A stretch of DNA of 27,177 nucleotides from JAUIET01 sp045105115 (GTDB lineage: Bacteria > Pseudomonadota > Gammaproteobacteria > Pseudomonadales > JAUIET01), in NCBI GenBank assembly GCA_045105115.1, contig JBGCDE010000085.1, forward strand, positions 1-27,177. Reading direction: 5' to 3'. Each line of letters begins with the position of its first letter. The stretch's first letter is position 1. Under the pieces are notes generated by a model, which saw nothing but the letters and a program-made list of their open reading frames with translations, was not told the DNA's origin and ran no database searches. This document shows, piece by piece, positions 7,737-15,409 of the stretch. The translations under genes and the position numbers were made by a program.

Positions 7737-9806
7737 ATGACATCTTGGAGCAGACAATTGTACCCTCTTCGCCGTTTCAACAATTCTTATCGACTCTCAC
7801 TTATTGCATTGACTTTGTTCGCCAGCAATCACCACCTGCTCGCCGAAACTTCTAAAAAAGTGCTTCCAGCAATGGAAGAGTTAACTGTTCAAGGTCAGGA
7901 GACCACAGCAGCTAGTGAGCCTACAGAGCTAACCCAGCAGCTACTGAAGGTTCCGGGAACCTTGGGTGACCCACTGTCGGCAATTTATTCTTTACCCGGC
8001 GTGCTTGAAACTGATGACGGCGAACCCGCTGTTCGCGGTTCCAGCCCCAGAGACAATGCGTTTAACATCGACTTCCTTCCCGCAGCTTACGTATTCCACG
8101 ATTTTGGCAACAGCATTTTCAACGAAAATCTTATTCGAGACTTTGGCTTTCAAGCCGGAGGCTTTGGTGCAGAATATGGCGACGCCAACGGTGCAATATT
8201 CGACGTGACGCTGCGAGACCCAAGAGCGCAGCCAATAGCCACTACGATTGATGCCAGTTTCTTACGCGCTGGATTGATGTTTGAAGGCTCTCTGGCCCAA
8301 GGACATACGTTTTATGTGTCAGCCAGAGAAAGCCTGGTGCACTTGCTGATCAAAGCTATTGATGACGCTGAAAGCGAAGAAGACGATGATGACATTGAAT
8401 TCAAACAGTATCCGCGCGCAACTGATTATCAAGCCAAATACATGTGGCAGCCTAACCAACACCATAGTGTTTCACTGTTGGCGCTGGGCGCCAGTGATCG
8501 CGGTGCCGTCGATATTGGCGATCAATCTGATGAGGCTTTAATCGACCCTGGCAGTTCCGGCACCGCTTCGCTAGACACTGAGTTCAGCAGTATTGGTGCC
8601 AACTGGATTTTCGACTACGGTCGTCATTATTGGCAAACTGCCGTGGGTCAATTGGATGAATCTCGCAGAGACCGCTTCGCAAACGGCGATGAGTATCTGA
8701 ATATTGACAGCCTCAGTCTAACCGCCAAAAGTACCTACCAATTTCAGCTTAATGATTCTATTGAACTCTCTACCGGTGTTGAATACCGCGACTACGAAGT
8801 AGACTACGATTTTAATGTACGCTATCGAAGCTGCTCTGAGTTTTCCACTGACTGCGATACTGCCCCAGGCGTTTTACTGCAACAAACCGATGGGCACTCC
8901 CTGCGAACCACGGCTTTTCATGCCGCAAGCAAATGGGCTATTAGCAAACGATTGCTTGTATCACCCGGCGTGCGATGGCAGCGCACTAGCTATCTTGATG
9001 AAACGCATTTTGAACCACGATTAACACTAAGCTGGGCGCTGGACGACAACTGGACTGTCAACGGAGCATGGGGCCGCTACCATCAGTTGCCGGATGCGGA
9101 TGAAATAGTGCCGGTTATTGGTAACCCACGACTGCGCTCACCTGAATCATCGCATTACTTGCTAGGACTCAGTGGAAAGCTGAGTGACAACTGGTTCCTT
9201 AAGACTGATATTTATTACAAGGACCTTAGCAAGCTCACAATCGATGTAGATGACGAGCGAAACTATCTTAACCAAGCCGATGGACGCGCCTATGGTGCCG
9301 AGCTAATGCTGAGGCGCCAGGCGTTGAATTCGCCTTGGTATGCTTGGTTATCATTCAGCTACGCTCGTTCTGAGCGACAAGACTTACTCAGCTCTCAAAC
9401 CACCAAAGCCGACTACGACACACCAGTTGTAGCGAAAGCAGTACTCAACTACCAGCTTGGTCAATGGAACTTGGGCGCTCGATGGAATTATCGCAGCGGT
9501 TTGCCATTCACGCCCATAGTTGGCAATGAAGAAAACCCGAACTTTCCCGGGTTTTACCGACCTGTATATGGTGAGTTAAATAGCGACCGGGCAAGCAGTT
9601 ACCACCGCCTGGACTTGCGCGCCGAACACCCTTTCCGCTTTTTGGGTGCTGAGGGCTCTTACTACATCGACATTATCAACGCCTATGGTCGCGACAACGG
9701 TGGCTCGGTAGCTTACAAACCAACCCCAAACTCTTCTGAGTACACCTTGGAAAAAGAAGACAGCTACGGTCTGCTGCCGTCAGTTGGCATTAAACTAACA
9801 TTCTAA
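7737..9806 (+). CDS. TonB-dependent outer-membrane receptor
   Basis: A 689-residue outer-membrane transporter. A signal peptide (to about residue 36, LLFASNHHLLA-type end) is followed by a TonB-box-like segment, ELTVQG (48-53), and then the plug domain. The plug carries DPLSAIYSLPGV, PAVRGSSPRDN and GFQAGGFGAEYGDANGA. The remainder is a beta-barrel with alternating aromatic strands and ends in LTF, the terminal Phe expected of barrel-assembly substrates. An acidic patch (about residues 209-221, rich in Asp and Glu) lies early in the barrel and could bind cations. No carboxypeptidase-like or STN N-terminal domain is present. The substrate is not identifiable; iron complexes are one option given the RstA-like control. 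The gene is followed 17 bp later by a lipoprotein gene. The start ATG has no clear ribosome binding site. Confidence 0.88.
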   Translation: MTSWSRQLYPLRRFNNSYRLSLIALTLFASNHHLLAETSKKVLPAMEELTVQGQETTAASEPTELTQQLLKVPGTLGDPLSAIYSLPGVLETDDGEPAVRGSSPRDNAFNIDFLPAAYVFHDFGNSIFNENLIRDFGFQAGGFGAEYGDANGAIFDVTLRDPRAQPIATTIDASFLRAGLMFEGSLAQGHTFYVSARESLVHLLIKAIDDAESEEDDDDIEFKQYPRATDYQAKYMWQPNQHHSVSLLALGASDRGAVDIGDQSDEALIDPGSSGTASLDTEFSSIGANWIFDYGRHYWQTAVGQLDESRRDRFANGDEYLNIDSLSLTAKSTYQFQLNDSIELSTGVEYRDYEVDYDFNVRYRSCSEFSTDCDTAPGVLLQQTDGHSLRTTAFHAASKWAISKRLLVSPGVRWQRTSYLDETHFEPRLTLSWALDDNWTVNGAWGRYHQLPDADEIVPVIGNPRLRSPESSHYLLGLSGKLSDNWFLKTDIYYKDLSKLTIDVDDERNYLNQADGRAYGAELMLRRQALNSPWYAWLSFSYARSERQDLLSSQTTKADYDTPVVAKAVLNYQLGQWNLGARWNYRSGLPFTPIVGNEENPNFPGFYRPVYGELNSDRASSYHRLDLRAEHPFRFLGAEGSYYIDIINAYGRDNGGSVAYKPTPNSSEYTLEKEDSYGLLPSVGIKLTF

Positions 9807-9823
9807 TACTTTCGGAGAAAAAC

Positions 9824-10702
9824 ATGAAAACACTTCGCAATCTAAAACAACTTATCGGTCTCGGTGCAATACTACTGCTGAGCAGCGCCTGCAGTTCTGA
9901 TTTTATGATACGCACAATGTACGCCGATCTTGGCGATTCATTTGTAGACGACGTGCATGAATACGCTGACTTTGACAAACAACAAAGCGAGATGATTGAA
10001 AATGTGGCTGGCGACCTGCATCACTGGCATCGCACTACCCAGCTACCTATTTACGCACAATTTCTTCGTGATACGGCGAATGATTCCGCGAGCGGGTTAC
10101 TGTTACAGCGTAACAATATCGAGGGTAAATTTGAACGGCTTGAAAATGCAATGCACACTATGGAAAATGCGCCATGGCCAATGATTGGTGATCTTTTCAG
10201 TTCGCTAAGTCTGACTCAAATTGCGCAGATGGAAGAAAGTCTTGCGCAAGAAACGGATGACATGCAACGGGAAGTTGAGCGTTCACAATCAAGTCGCGGC
10301 AAGAAAAAAATGATGCGTGAACAACGTGCGGAAATCGAGGGCATGTTTACTGACGTTCTTGATGTACCGCTGAACAAGGCGCAAAAATTGCGTATTGAAA
10401 CGATGGTGGAGGAATGGCAGGGTGACTTATCCACAGAGGTTCAGCTTGAGCAACAATGGAATGCGCAGTTTATTGAATTACTAAGGCAATTGAACCGTGA
10501 AACTGTCTCAATTGAGCCGGTGTTAGATCATTTAATGGCAAGCAGTACATTGCATGAGAATGCGGCGCCAGAGCAGGCTGAGAACGATAAAGAGATACTT
10601 ATTGATGGTTTGCATGACATCATTCGATCGATGAACAACGAACAGCACCAGCGGATGCGGGTTAGTTTGAATCGATATGCGGATTTGATTGATACCTTGT
10701 AG
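9824..10702 (+). CDS. DUF6279-type lipoprotein
   Basis: A 292-residue lipoprotein. The leader ends LLLSSAC (lipidated Cys at about 23). The mature part starts with an IRTMYADLGDSFVDDVHEY segment, then a DKQQ motif and LHHWHRTTQLPIYAQFL, the pattern typical of DUF6279 lipoproteins of gammaproteobacteria. The rest is predicted alpha-helical and highly charged. The function of the family is unknown; proteins of this sort are expected at the outer membrane, facing the periplasm. A good ribosome binding site (CGGAGAAAAAC before the ATG) and the 17-bp distance from the receptor gene indicate one operon, so the lipoprotein may assist the receptor or report on its state. The family call comes from recognised sequence pattern and was not checked by a search. 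Confidence 0.75.
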   Translation: MKTLRNLKQLIGLGAILLLSSACSSDFMIRTMYADLGDSFVDDVHEYADFDKQQSEMIENVAGDLHHWHRTTQLPIYAQFLRDTANDSASGLLLQRNNIEGKFERLENAMHTMENAPWPMIGDLFSSLSLTQIAQMEESLAQETDDMQREVERSQSSRGKKKMMREQRAEIEGMFTDVLDVPLNKAQKLRIETMVEEWQGDLSTEVQLEQQWNAQFIELLRQLNRETVSIEPVLDHLMASSTLHENAAPEQAENDKEILIDGLHDIIRSMNNEQHQRMRVSLNRYADLIDTL

Positions 10703-10709
10703 GGTACGA

Positions 10710-10727
10710 TTGGCGTTGAAACACCAA
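10710..10727 (+). repeat. Small hairpin after the DUF6279 gene, possible repeat relic
   Basis: TTGGCGTTGAAACACCAA folds into an 8-bp stem with one mismatch and a 2-base loop. It starts 8 bp after the lipoprotein stop but has no T-run, so it is a poor intrinsic terminator. Its core, GGCGTTGAAACACC, looks like the left end (GGCGTTGAA) and right end (ACACC) of the large repeat at 10758-10891 joined together. Confidence 0.35.
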
Positions 10728-10757
10728 AGCTGAAGGATGTGCTGGTCAGTCGAGACC

Positions 10758-10891
10758 GGCGTTGAAGCAAATAGCCGTTACCGAGACACGCCGTGAACCC
10801 ATCCATGGGGGCTTCCCTAAAGGACCTACTGTTGGTGGTTTTCGACATCCTGTCTCAAACAGTCTCGGTAACGGCTATTTACTTCAACACC
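10758..10891 (+). repeat. Large intergenic hairpin repeat, copy 1
   Basis: Two 30-bp arms (10758-10787 and 10862-10891) are inverted repeats with 2 mismatches and enclose a 74-base loop. The loop starts with ACGCCGTGAACCCATCC, shared with the other two copies, but its second half differs from theirs. The arms begin GGCGTTGAAG and end CGAGAC. With copy 2 it fills most of the 379-bp gap between the DUF6279 gene (plus) and a VOC gene (minus). No other gene was seen in that gap; short open frames across it are by-products of the repeats. Confidence 0.9.
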
Positions 10892-10927
10892 TCAGTGCTA
10901 AGCCCTGACGCCCGATAATGGCACACA

Positions 10928-11039
10928 GGTTTTGAATTGATAGTCGCTTAGCGAGACTGTGTGAGAGAGGGACCTCGAACACAAGCCCCCACGGATGGGT
11001 TCACGGCGTGTCTCGCTAAGCGACTATCGATTCAAAGCC
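10928..11039 (-). repeat. Large intergenic hairpin repeat, copy 2 (inverted relative to copy 1)
   Basis: Thirty-bp arms (10928-10957 and 11010-11039) pair with 2 mismatches, both tolerated as G-U in RNA. The loop is 52 bases. Read on the minus strand, the loop begins ACGCCGTGAACCCATCC and continues with CTTGTGTTCGAGG and CCTCTCTCACACA, matching copy 3 at all but about five positions. The stem middle (GATAGTCGCTTAG) differs from the other copies but is matched by its own opposite arm. Confidence 0.9.
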
Positions 11040-11081
11040 GGACACGACGCTTGCACAGTCTCTACATCACCAATAGTCAAC

Positions 11082-11453
11082 CTACCCCATCTCGTAAAAA
11101 ACCGCCTTGTTACCATCCGGGTCACGAAAATACGCGCCATAGAAAACGTCTTCAACGCGAACCCCAGGCTCGCCTTCATCCGTACCGCCCAATTCGAGCG
11201 CTTTAGCGTAAAGCTTGTCAATCATCTCGCGCGAGCCAGGTGCAAATGCAACCATGTTGCCATTGCCGGAATTATGCTCACTTTCATCGTACGGTATGCA
11301 AACCGCCAGCATTGGCTCTTCCATACTCCGGCCAAGCATTGCAATACGGCCCATATCAAACAGTACGGTACAGCCCATATCGGCCAATAATTCTGACCAA
11401 AAGGCCTTGGCGCGTTCCATATCTTTGACACCAATCGTTACGTAACCAATCAT
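11082..11453 (-). CDS. VOC-superfamily (glyoxalase/bleomycin-resistance fold) protein
   Basis: A single-domain vicinal-oxygen-chelate protein of 123 residues. It shows the characteristic start GYVTIGVKDMERAKAFWSEL, a central MVAFAPGSREMIDKLYAKALELGG segment and the C-terminal YGAYFRDPDGNKAVFYE strand pair. VOC enzymes include glyoxalases, dioxygenases and resistance proteins. The usual first metal ligand position has T in YVTIGV rather than the frequent His, so metal-dependent catalysis is not assured. The start codon is preceded by AGGAG at good spacing. It is transcribed divergently from the DUF4124 gene. The substrate is unknown. Confidence 0.85.
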   Translation of the reverse strand: MIGYVTIGVKDMERAKAFWSELLADMGCTVLFDMGRIAMLGRSMEEPMLAVCIPYDESEHNSGNGNMVAFAPGSREMIDKLYAKALELGGTDEGEPGVRVEDVFYGAYFRDPDGNKAVFYEMG

Positions 11454-11504
11454 TTGGTCTATTCTCCTAAGAAGGTAAGCTTGAGCGGATTATTACACAG
11501 CCAA

Positions 11505-11984
11505 ATGCCTGAAAGAACCAAAATTAAATTGCGCTGCGCAATCAGTGCATTCCATCTCAGCGTATTGCTGCTGTTCAGTACAGTGGCAGTCGCGGCTGAG
11601 GTCTATAAATGGGTGGATGAACAAGGTAACGTTCACTATACCGACAAGAAACCCGCCAACGATAAAGAGCCTGCCAAGGTCGACGTCAAGGTGCACAATA
11701 CCCGTAAAGACGCTGAGCTTGACGCGTATCGGGAATACACTAAACGAAATCGCGAGGCCGCTGAAACCGAAGCGGCGATCAGTGAAAAGAAAAAGGCCAA
11801 GAATCGGCAGACTCAGCAAAAGCGTCAACATGCCTGCAAGAAAATACTCAAACGCAAGCGCGAGTATCAGCAAGGCGGCGTAATTTACAGCGAAAAGAAA
11901 AGTGGCGACCGAAAGTACTACAGCGATGAAGAGCGAGCCGAAGTATTGCGCAAGCTCAATAAAGCCTTAAAAAAACACTGCTAG
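11505..11984 (+). CDS. Secreted DUF4124 domain protein
   Basis: The frame is open from 11454, but the ATG at 11505 (MPERTKIKLR) gives a normal Sec signal peptide ending at VAVAA, so this start is preferred. The mature protein begins with the DUF4124 signature EVYKWVDEQGNVHYTDKKP, a small domain common in envelope proteins of gammaproteobacteria. The rest is a Lys/Arg/Glu-rich helical region with two cysteines (HACKK and the terminal KKHC) that could form a disulfide. It is expected in the periplasm; the role is unknown. The gene ends 8 bp before the stop of the convergent VOC gene at 11993. Confidence 0.8.
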   Translation: MPERTKIKLRCAISAFHLSVLLLFSTVAVAAEVYKWVDEQGNVHYTDKKPANDKEPAKVDVKVHNTRKDAELDAYREYTKRNREAAETEAAISEKKKAKNRQTQQKRQHACKKILKRKREYQQGGVIYSEKKSGDRKYYSDEERAEVLRKLNKALKKHC

Positions 11985-11992
11985 CCGTTTGT

Positions 11993-12658
11993 TTATTCCA
12001 GCAATAAGCTGGGTATGCCCCCAACATGTGACTTGATAGTTGCAACGCGCGTACCCGGTTTTCTACCTTCCCTTATCTCTGTCATGGAAACACCTCGCGA
12101 TACCAGGTTTTCATGTGTTGTTTCTATGTCGCCGCAGCGATAGCAAATACCCCAGAAAAAATCCTGCTTGGGTCGCTTGCTGCTTTCTTCTATAACTTCC
12201 AATGTCATGCCGCCTTCGCGAAAGAACAGCATTCGCCCGCCCCATTCTTCAACAGTTTGATCAAGCGCCAAGCGCGCACCAAGATCATCTCTGAAAAGAC
12301 GTATGCAGTCGTTCGCATTGGCTGTTCGCAGCACTACGTGGTCAACAGTTTGTATACCGGGCAGAGATGAATCTGTGCGCACAACGTTGATTGGCGCCTG
12401 CTCAGCCAACTGAATATCCAGGCCTCTGCAGTCTGTAGGAAGATCTGGTGATTTACCGTGTACGATCAGACCGCCAACCACTGCAGCTCTTTCACCAAGT
12501 GAATCAGCGTCAGCCGATACAACATCAATAGTCGTGTTACCTAACTGAAAAACGCCCGGGCTTGTACCGAACAGAACCGCCATCTCCTCGCACAGCGTTT
12601 CGCTCTGCGAACTGTAAATTCTTATTTGACTGAAAAATCGCTCTGATTGTTGATTCAT
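11993..12658 (-). CDS. VOC-family protein, two-module
   Basis: A protein of about 221 residues. The C-terminal module (from about VDHVVLRTANANDCIRLF) is clearly VOC-like, with DHVVL, GGRMLFFREGGMTLEVIEE and the final DIETTHENLVSRGV helix before a SHVGGIPSLLLE strand. The N-terminal half (FFSQIRIYSSQ, TTIDVVSADAD) looks like a degenerate first module. The frame extends to 12685, but the ATG at 12658 has GAGAA at good spacing and is the likelier start. It is divergent from acnA across a 64-bp region. The substrate is unknown. Confidence 0.78.
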   Translation of the reverse strand: MNQQSERFFSQIRIYSSQSETLCEEMAVLFGTSPGVFQLGNTTIDVVSADADSLGERAAVVGGLIVHGKSPDLPTDCRGLDIQLAEQAPINVVRTDSSLPGIQTVDHVVLRTANANDCIRLFRDDLGARLALDQTVEEWGGRMLFFREGGMTLEVIEESSKRPKQDFFWGICYRCGDIETTHENLVSRGVSMTEIREGRKPGTRVATIKSHVGGIPSLLLE

Positions 12659-12722
12659 TGGGTTCTCTGCTACTCTTAGCCGCACTTCACAGCATGCATT
12701 TTAAACCATCCGGAGAATCGAA

Positions 12723-15401
12723 ATGAATGGAACTAGCGACAATAGCTTTGACAGCTATAAAAAACTGGATGTACAGGGAAAAACATACGCTTATTACAGC
12801 CTGGGCGCCGACAAGATAGCGGGGCTTGCGGATATTTCGCGCTTGCCAAACTCGATCAAGGTACTGCTAGAGAACCTGCTTCGACATGAGGACGGCCTAG
12901 CGTGCACAGTTGACGACATTAAGGCTCTCGCGCAAAGTGCCGAGACGCGGCGCGAGGTGGAAATTGCTTACCATCCGGCGCGAGTGCTTATGCAAGATTT
13001 TACTGGTGTACCGGCGGTAGTGGATCTGGCCGCTATGCGCGATGCCTTGCTAAAAGCCAAGGTTGACCCCTCAAAAATAAACCCCTTGTCTCCAGTTGAT
13101 CTCGTGATTGACCATTCCGTGGTGATTGACCAGTTTGCGTCTGAAGAAGCATTTGATCACAACGTTGAATTAGAAATGCAGCGCAATGCTGAGCGTTACC
13201 AGTTTCTAAAATGGGGGCAAGGTGCGTTTGATAATTTCAGTCTGGTGCCACCGGGCACTGGCATTTGCCATCAGGTAAACCTGGAGTACATTGCCAAGGC
13301 AATCTGGAGTTCTGAGCACAATGGCGAGACAGTCGCCTACCCCGACACACTGGTAGGTACTGACTCCCACACTACAATGATTAATGGTCTTGGCGTACTT
13401 GGCTGGGGCGTTGGTGGTATTGAGGCCGAAGCTGCAATGCTTGGTCAGCCAGTATCTATGCTGATTCCTGAGGTAGTAGGCTTTGAGCTAACAGGGCAAT
13501 TAAGTGAAGGGATTACGGCAACCGATCTGGTTCTACAGGTGGTACAAATGCTGCGTGCGCACGGCGTCGTTGGCAAGTTCGTTGAATTCTATGGCAGTGC
13601 TTTAGACACTCTACCGCTGGCAGATCGTGCCACCATCGCGAACATGGCCCCCGAATACGGCGCTACGTGTGGCTTCTTCCCAATTGATCAGAAAACTGTG
13701 GATTACATGCGCCTCAGCGGGCGTGAAGAAAATGTTGTGCGGCTGGTGGAAACGTATTGCAAAGCGCAAGGTATGTGGCGCGACGCCAATTCTCCCGTGC
13801 CAGTATTTGCGTCCAGCTTAGCGCTGGACATCAGCACGGTTGAACCGAACTTGTCTGGTCCAAAGCGACCGCAAGACCGGGTGCCTTTGCGTGAAATGCC
13901 ACAGGCCATTGAGAGTTTTATTGAGCTTGATGGTAAAGCTGGTGAACTTGATACCGACTTCGCTTGCGGCGATTTTGAACTGAATCATGGCGACGTGGTG
14001 ATCGCCTCTATTACCAGCTGCACCAACACATCTAACCCTGCCGTTATGTTGGGCGCGGGTCTCGTTGCTAAGAAAGCCGTTGAAAAGGGCTTAATGCGAA
14101 AGCCCTGGGTGAAGTCGTCGTTGGCACCTGGTAGCAAGGTAGTGACTGAGTATCTGGAAAAGTCCAACTTACAGGGCTATCTCGATGAGCTTGGTTTCAA
14201 CACGGTCGGTTACGGTTGCACAACGTGTATCGGTAATTCAGGGCCATTACCTGAAGCGGTTCATAAAACCGTTGAAGACAATGACATGGTTGTGACCTCT
14301 GTGCTGTCGGGTAATCGAAATTTTGAAGGGAGAATTCACCAGTTAGTGAAAGCAAACTGGTTGGCCTCACCACCGCTGGTTGTGGCCTATGCATTGGCCG
14401 GCAGCACGCGCATAAATCTTAGCACCGACCCACTGGGTAATGACCACGATGGCAAGCCGGTGTATTTGAAAGACATCTGGCCTAGCAATGAAGAGATTGC
14501 GACCGAGGTCGCCAAGATTGATGAAAGCATGTTCACTGCAAAATACGCGGATGTGTTCAGCGGTGACGACAAATGGCAGGCCGTTCCCACGGTAGAAGGG
14601 AAAACGTATCAATGGGAAGATTCCAGCACCTATATTCAGCTGCCACCATTCTTTGAGCCGCAATACACACAGGGTAAAGACAAAGACATTATTGGCGCGC
14701 GTTTATTGGCCTTGCTCGGTGATTCAGTCACAACGGATCACATATCGCCAGCGGGCTCTATTGCAGCAGACAGTCCGGCAGCGAAATACCTCACAGATAA
14801 CGGGGTAGACCGGCGTGATTTCAACAGCTACGGCTCACGTCGTGGCAACCACGAAGTAATGATGCGTGGCACCTTTGCCAATATTCGAATTCGCAATCAG
14901 CTTGCACCCGGCACCGAGGGTGGTTACACCAAACGCCCCAACAGTGACGAGGTACTGTCTATTTATGACGCGGCCATGCAATATATGGCCGAGGATACGC
15001 CTACTGTTGTGGTGGCCGGCAAGGAATACGGTACCGGCTCAAGTCGGGATTGGGCGGCCAAGGGTACGCTGTTGCTAGGTGTAAAGGCGGTGATCGTAGA
15101 GAGTTTTGAGCGCATACATCGCTCTAACCTGGTGGGCATGGGTGTGCTTCCGCTGCAATTCATGAATGGCCAGAATCGAGAAACCTTGAAGTTAGGCATT
15201 ACAGACCGAATAGATATAGTCGGCCTGGGCGCGAACGGCCAGCGTATGGAAGCCAAGCAGATATTCGATGCACGGGTTCATCGTGAAGACGGCAGCGTGG
15301 AAGAGTTTCAGCTGCTATCACGCATTGATACGGCGGTAGAAGTAGACTATTTCCTGGCCGGCGGCATATTGCAGTTTGTGCTTGAACGACTAAAAGGGTA
15401 G
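12723..15401 (+). CDS. acnA: Aconitate hydratase A
   Basis: Interconverts citrate and isocitrate via cis-aconitate in the TCA and glyoxylate cycles, in the cytoplasm. At 892 residues it has the AcnA/IRP1 length. The [4Fe-4S] ligands are C433 in ITSCTNTSNP and C499/C502 in YGCTTCIGNSG. Other family motifs present are VGTDSHTTMINGLGVLGWGVGG, LGDSVTTDHISPAG, the SYGSRRGNHEVMMRGTFAN segment and GTGSSRDWAAKG of the swivel domain. The start is clear, with CGGAGAA before the ATG. The fumarase gene follows after 8 bp, so the two TCA enzymes are co-transcribed. The sequence looks complete and functional. Confidence 0.97.
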   Translation: MNGTSDNSFDSYKKLDVQGKTYAYYSLGADKIAGLADISRLPNSIKVLLENLLRHEDGLACTVDDIKALAQSAETRREVEIAYHPARVLMQDFTGVPAVVDLAAMRDALLKAKVDPSKINPLSPVDLVIDHSVVIDQFASEEAFDHNVELEMQRNAERYQFLKWGQGAFDNFSLVPPGTGICHQVNLEYIAKAIWSSEHNGETVAYPDTLVGTDSHTTMINGLGVLGWGVGGIEAEAAMLGQPVSMLIPEVVGFELTGQLSEGITATDLVLQVVQMLRAHGVVGKFVEFYGSALDTLPLADRATIANMAPEYGATCGFFPIDQKTVDYMRLSGREENVVRLVETYCKAQGMWRDANSPVPVFASSLALDISTVEPNLSGPKRPQDRVPLREMPQAIESFIELDGKAGELDTDFACGDFELNHGDVVIASITSCTNTSNPAVMLGAGLVAKKAVEKGLMRKPWVKSSLAPGSKVVTEYLEKSNLQGYLDELGFNTVGYGCTTCIGNSGPLPEAVHKTVEDNDMVVTSVLSGNRNFEGRIHQLVKANWLASPPLVVAYALAGSTRINLSTDPLGNDHDGKPVYLKDIWPSNEEIATEVAKIDESMFTAKYADVFSGDDKWQAVPTVEGKTYQWEDSSTYIQLPPFFEPQYTQGKDKDIIGARLLALLGDSVTTDHISPAGSIAADSPAAKYLTDNGVDRRDFNSYGSRRGNHEVMMRGTFANIRIRNQLAPGTEGGYTKRPNSDEVLSIYDAAMQYMAEDTPTVVVAGKEYGTGSSRDWAAKGTLLLGVKAVIVESFERIHRSNLVGMGVLPLQFMNGQNRETLKLGITDRIDIVGLGANGQRMEAKQIFDARVHREDGSVEEFQLLSRIDTAVEVDYFLAGGILQFVLERLKG

Positions 15402-15409
15402 TTGGCGCA

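Noticed and set aside
10758..11039. Insertion sequence or CRISPR interpretation of the repeats
   Set aside because: No transposase frame, no regular spacer pattern and no clear target-site duplications; the copies are stand-alone hairpins.
10961..11390. Open frames across the hairpin repeats (such as those starting near 10961 and 10995), and a similar one at 24096-24278
   Set aside because: They read through the repeat stems and loops, give similar meaningless peptides only because the repeats are similar, and overlap better-supported genes.
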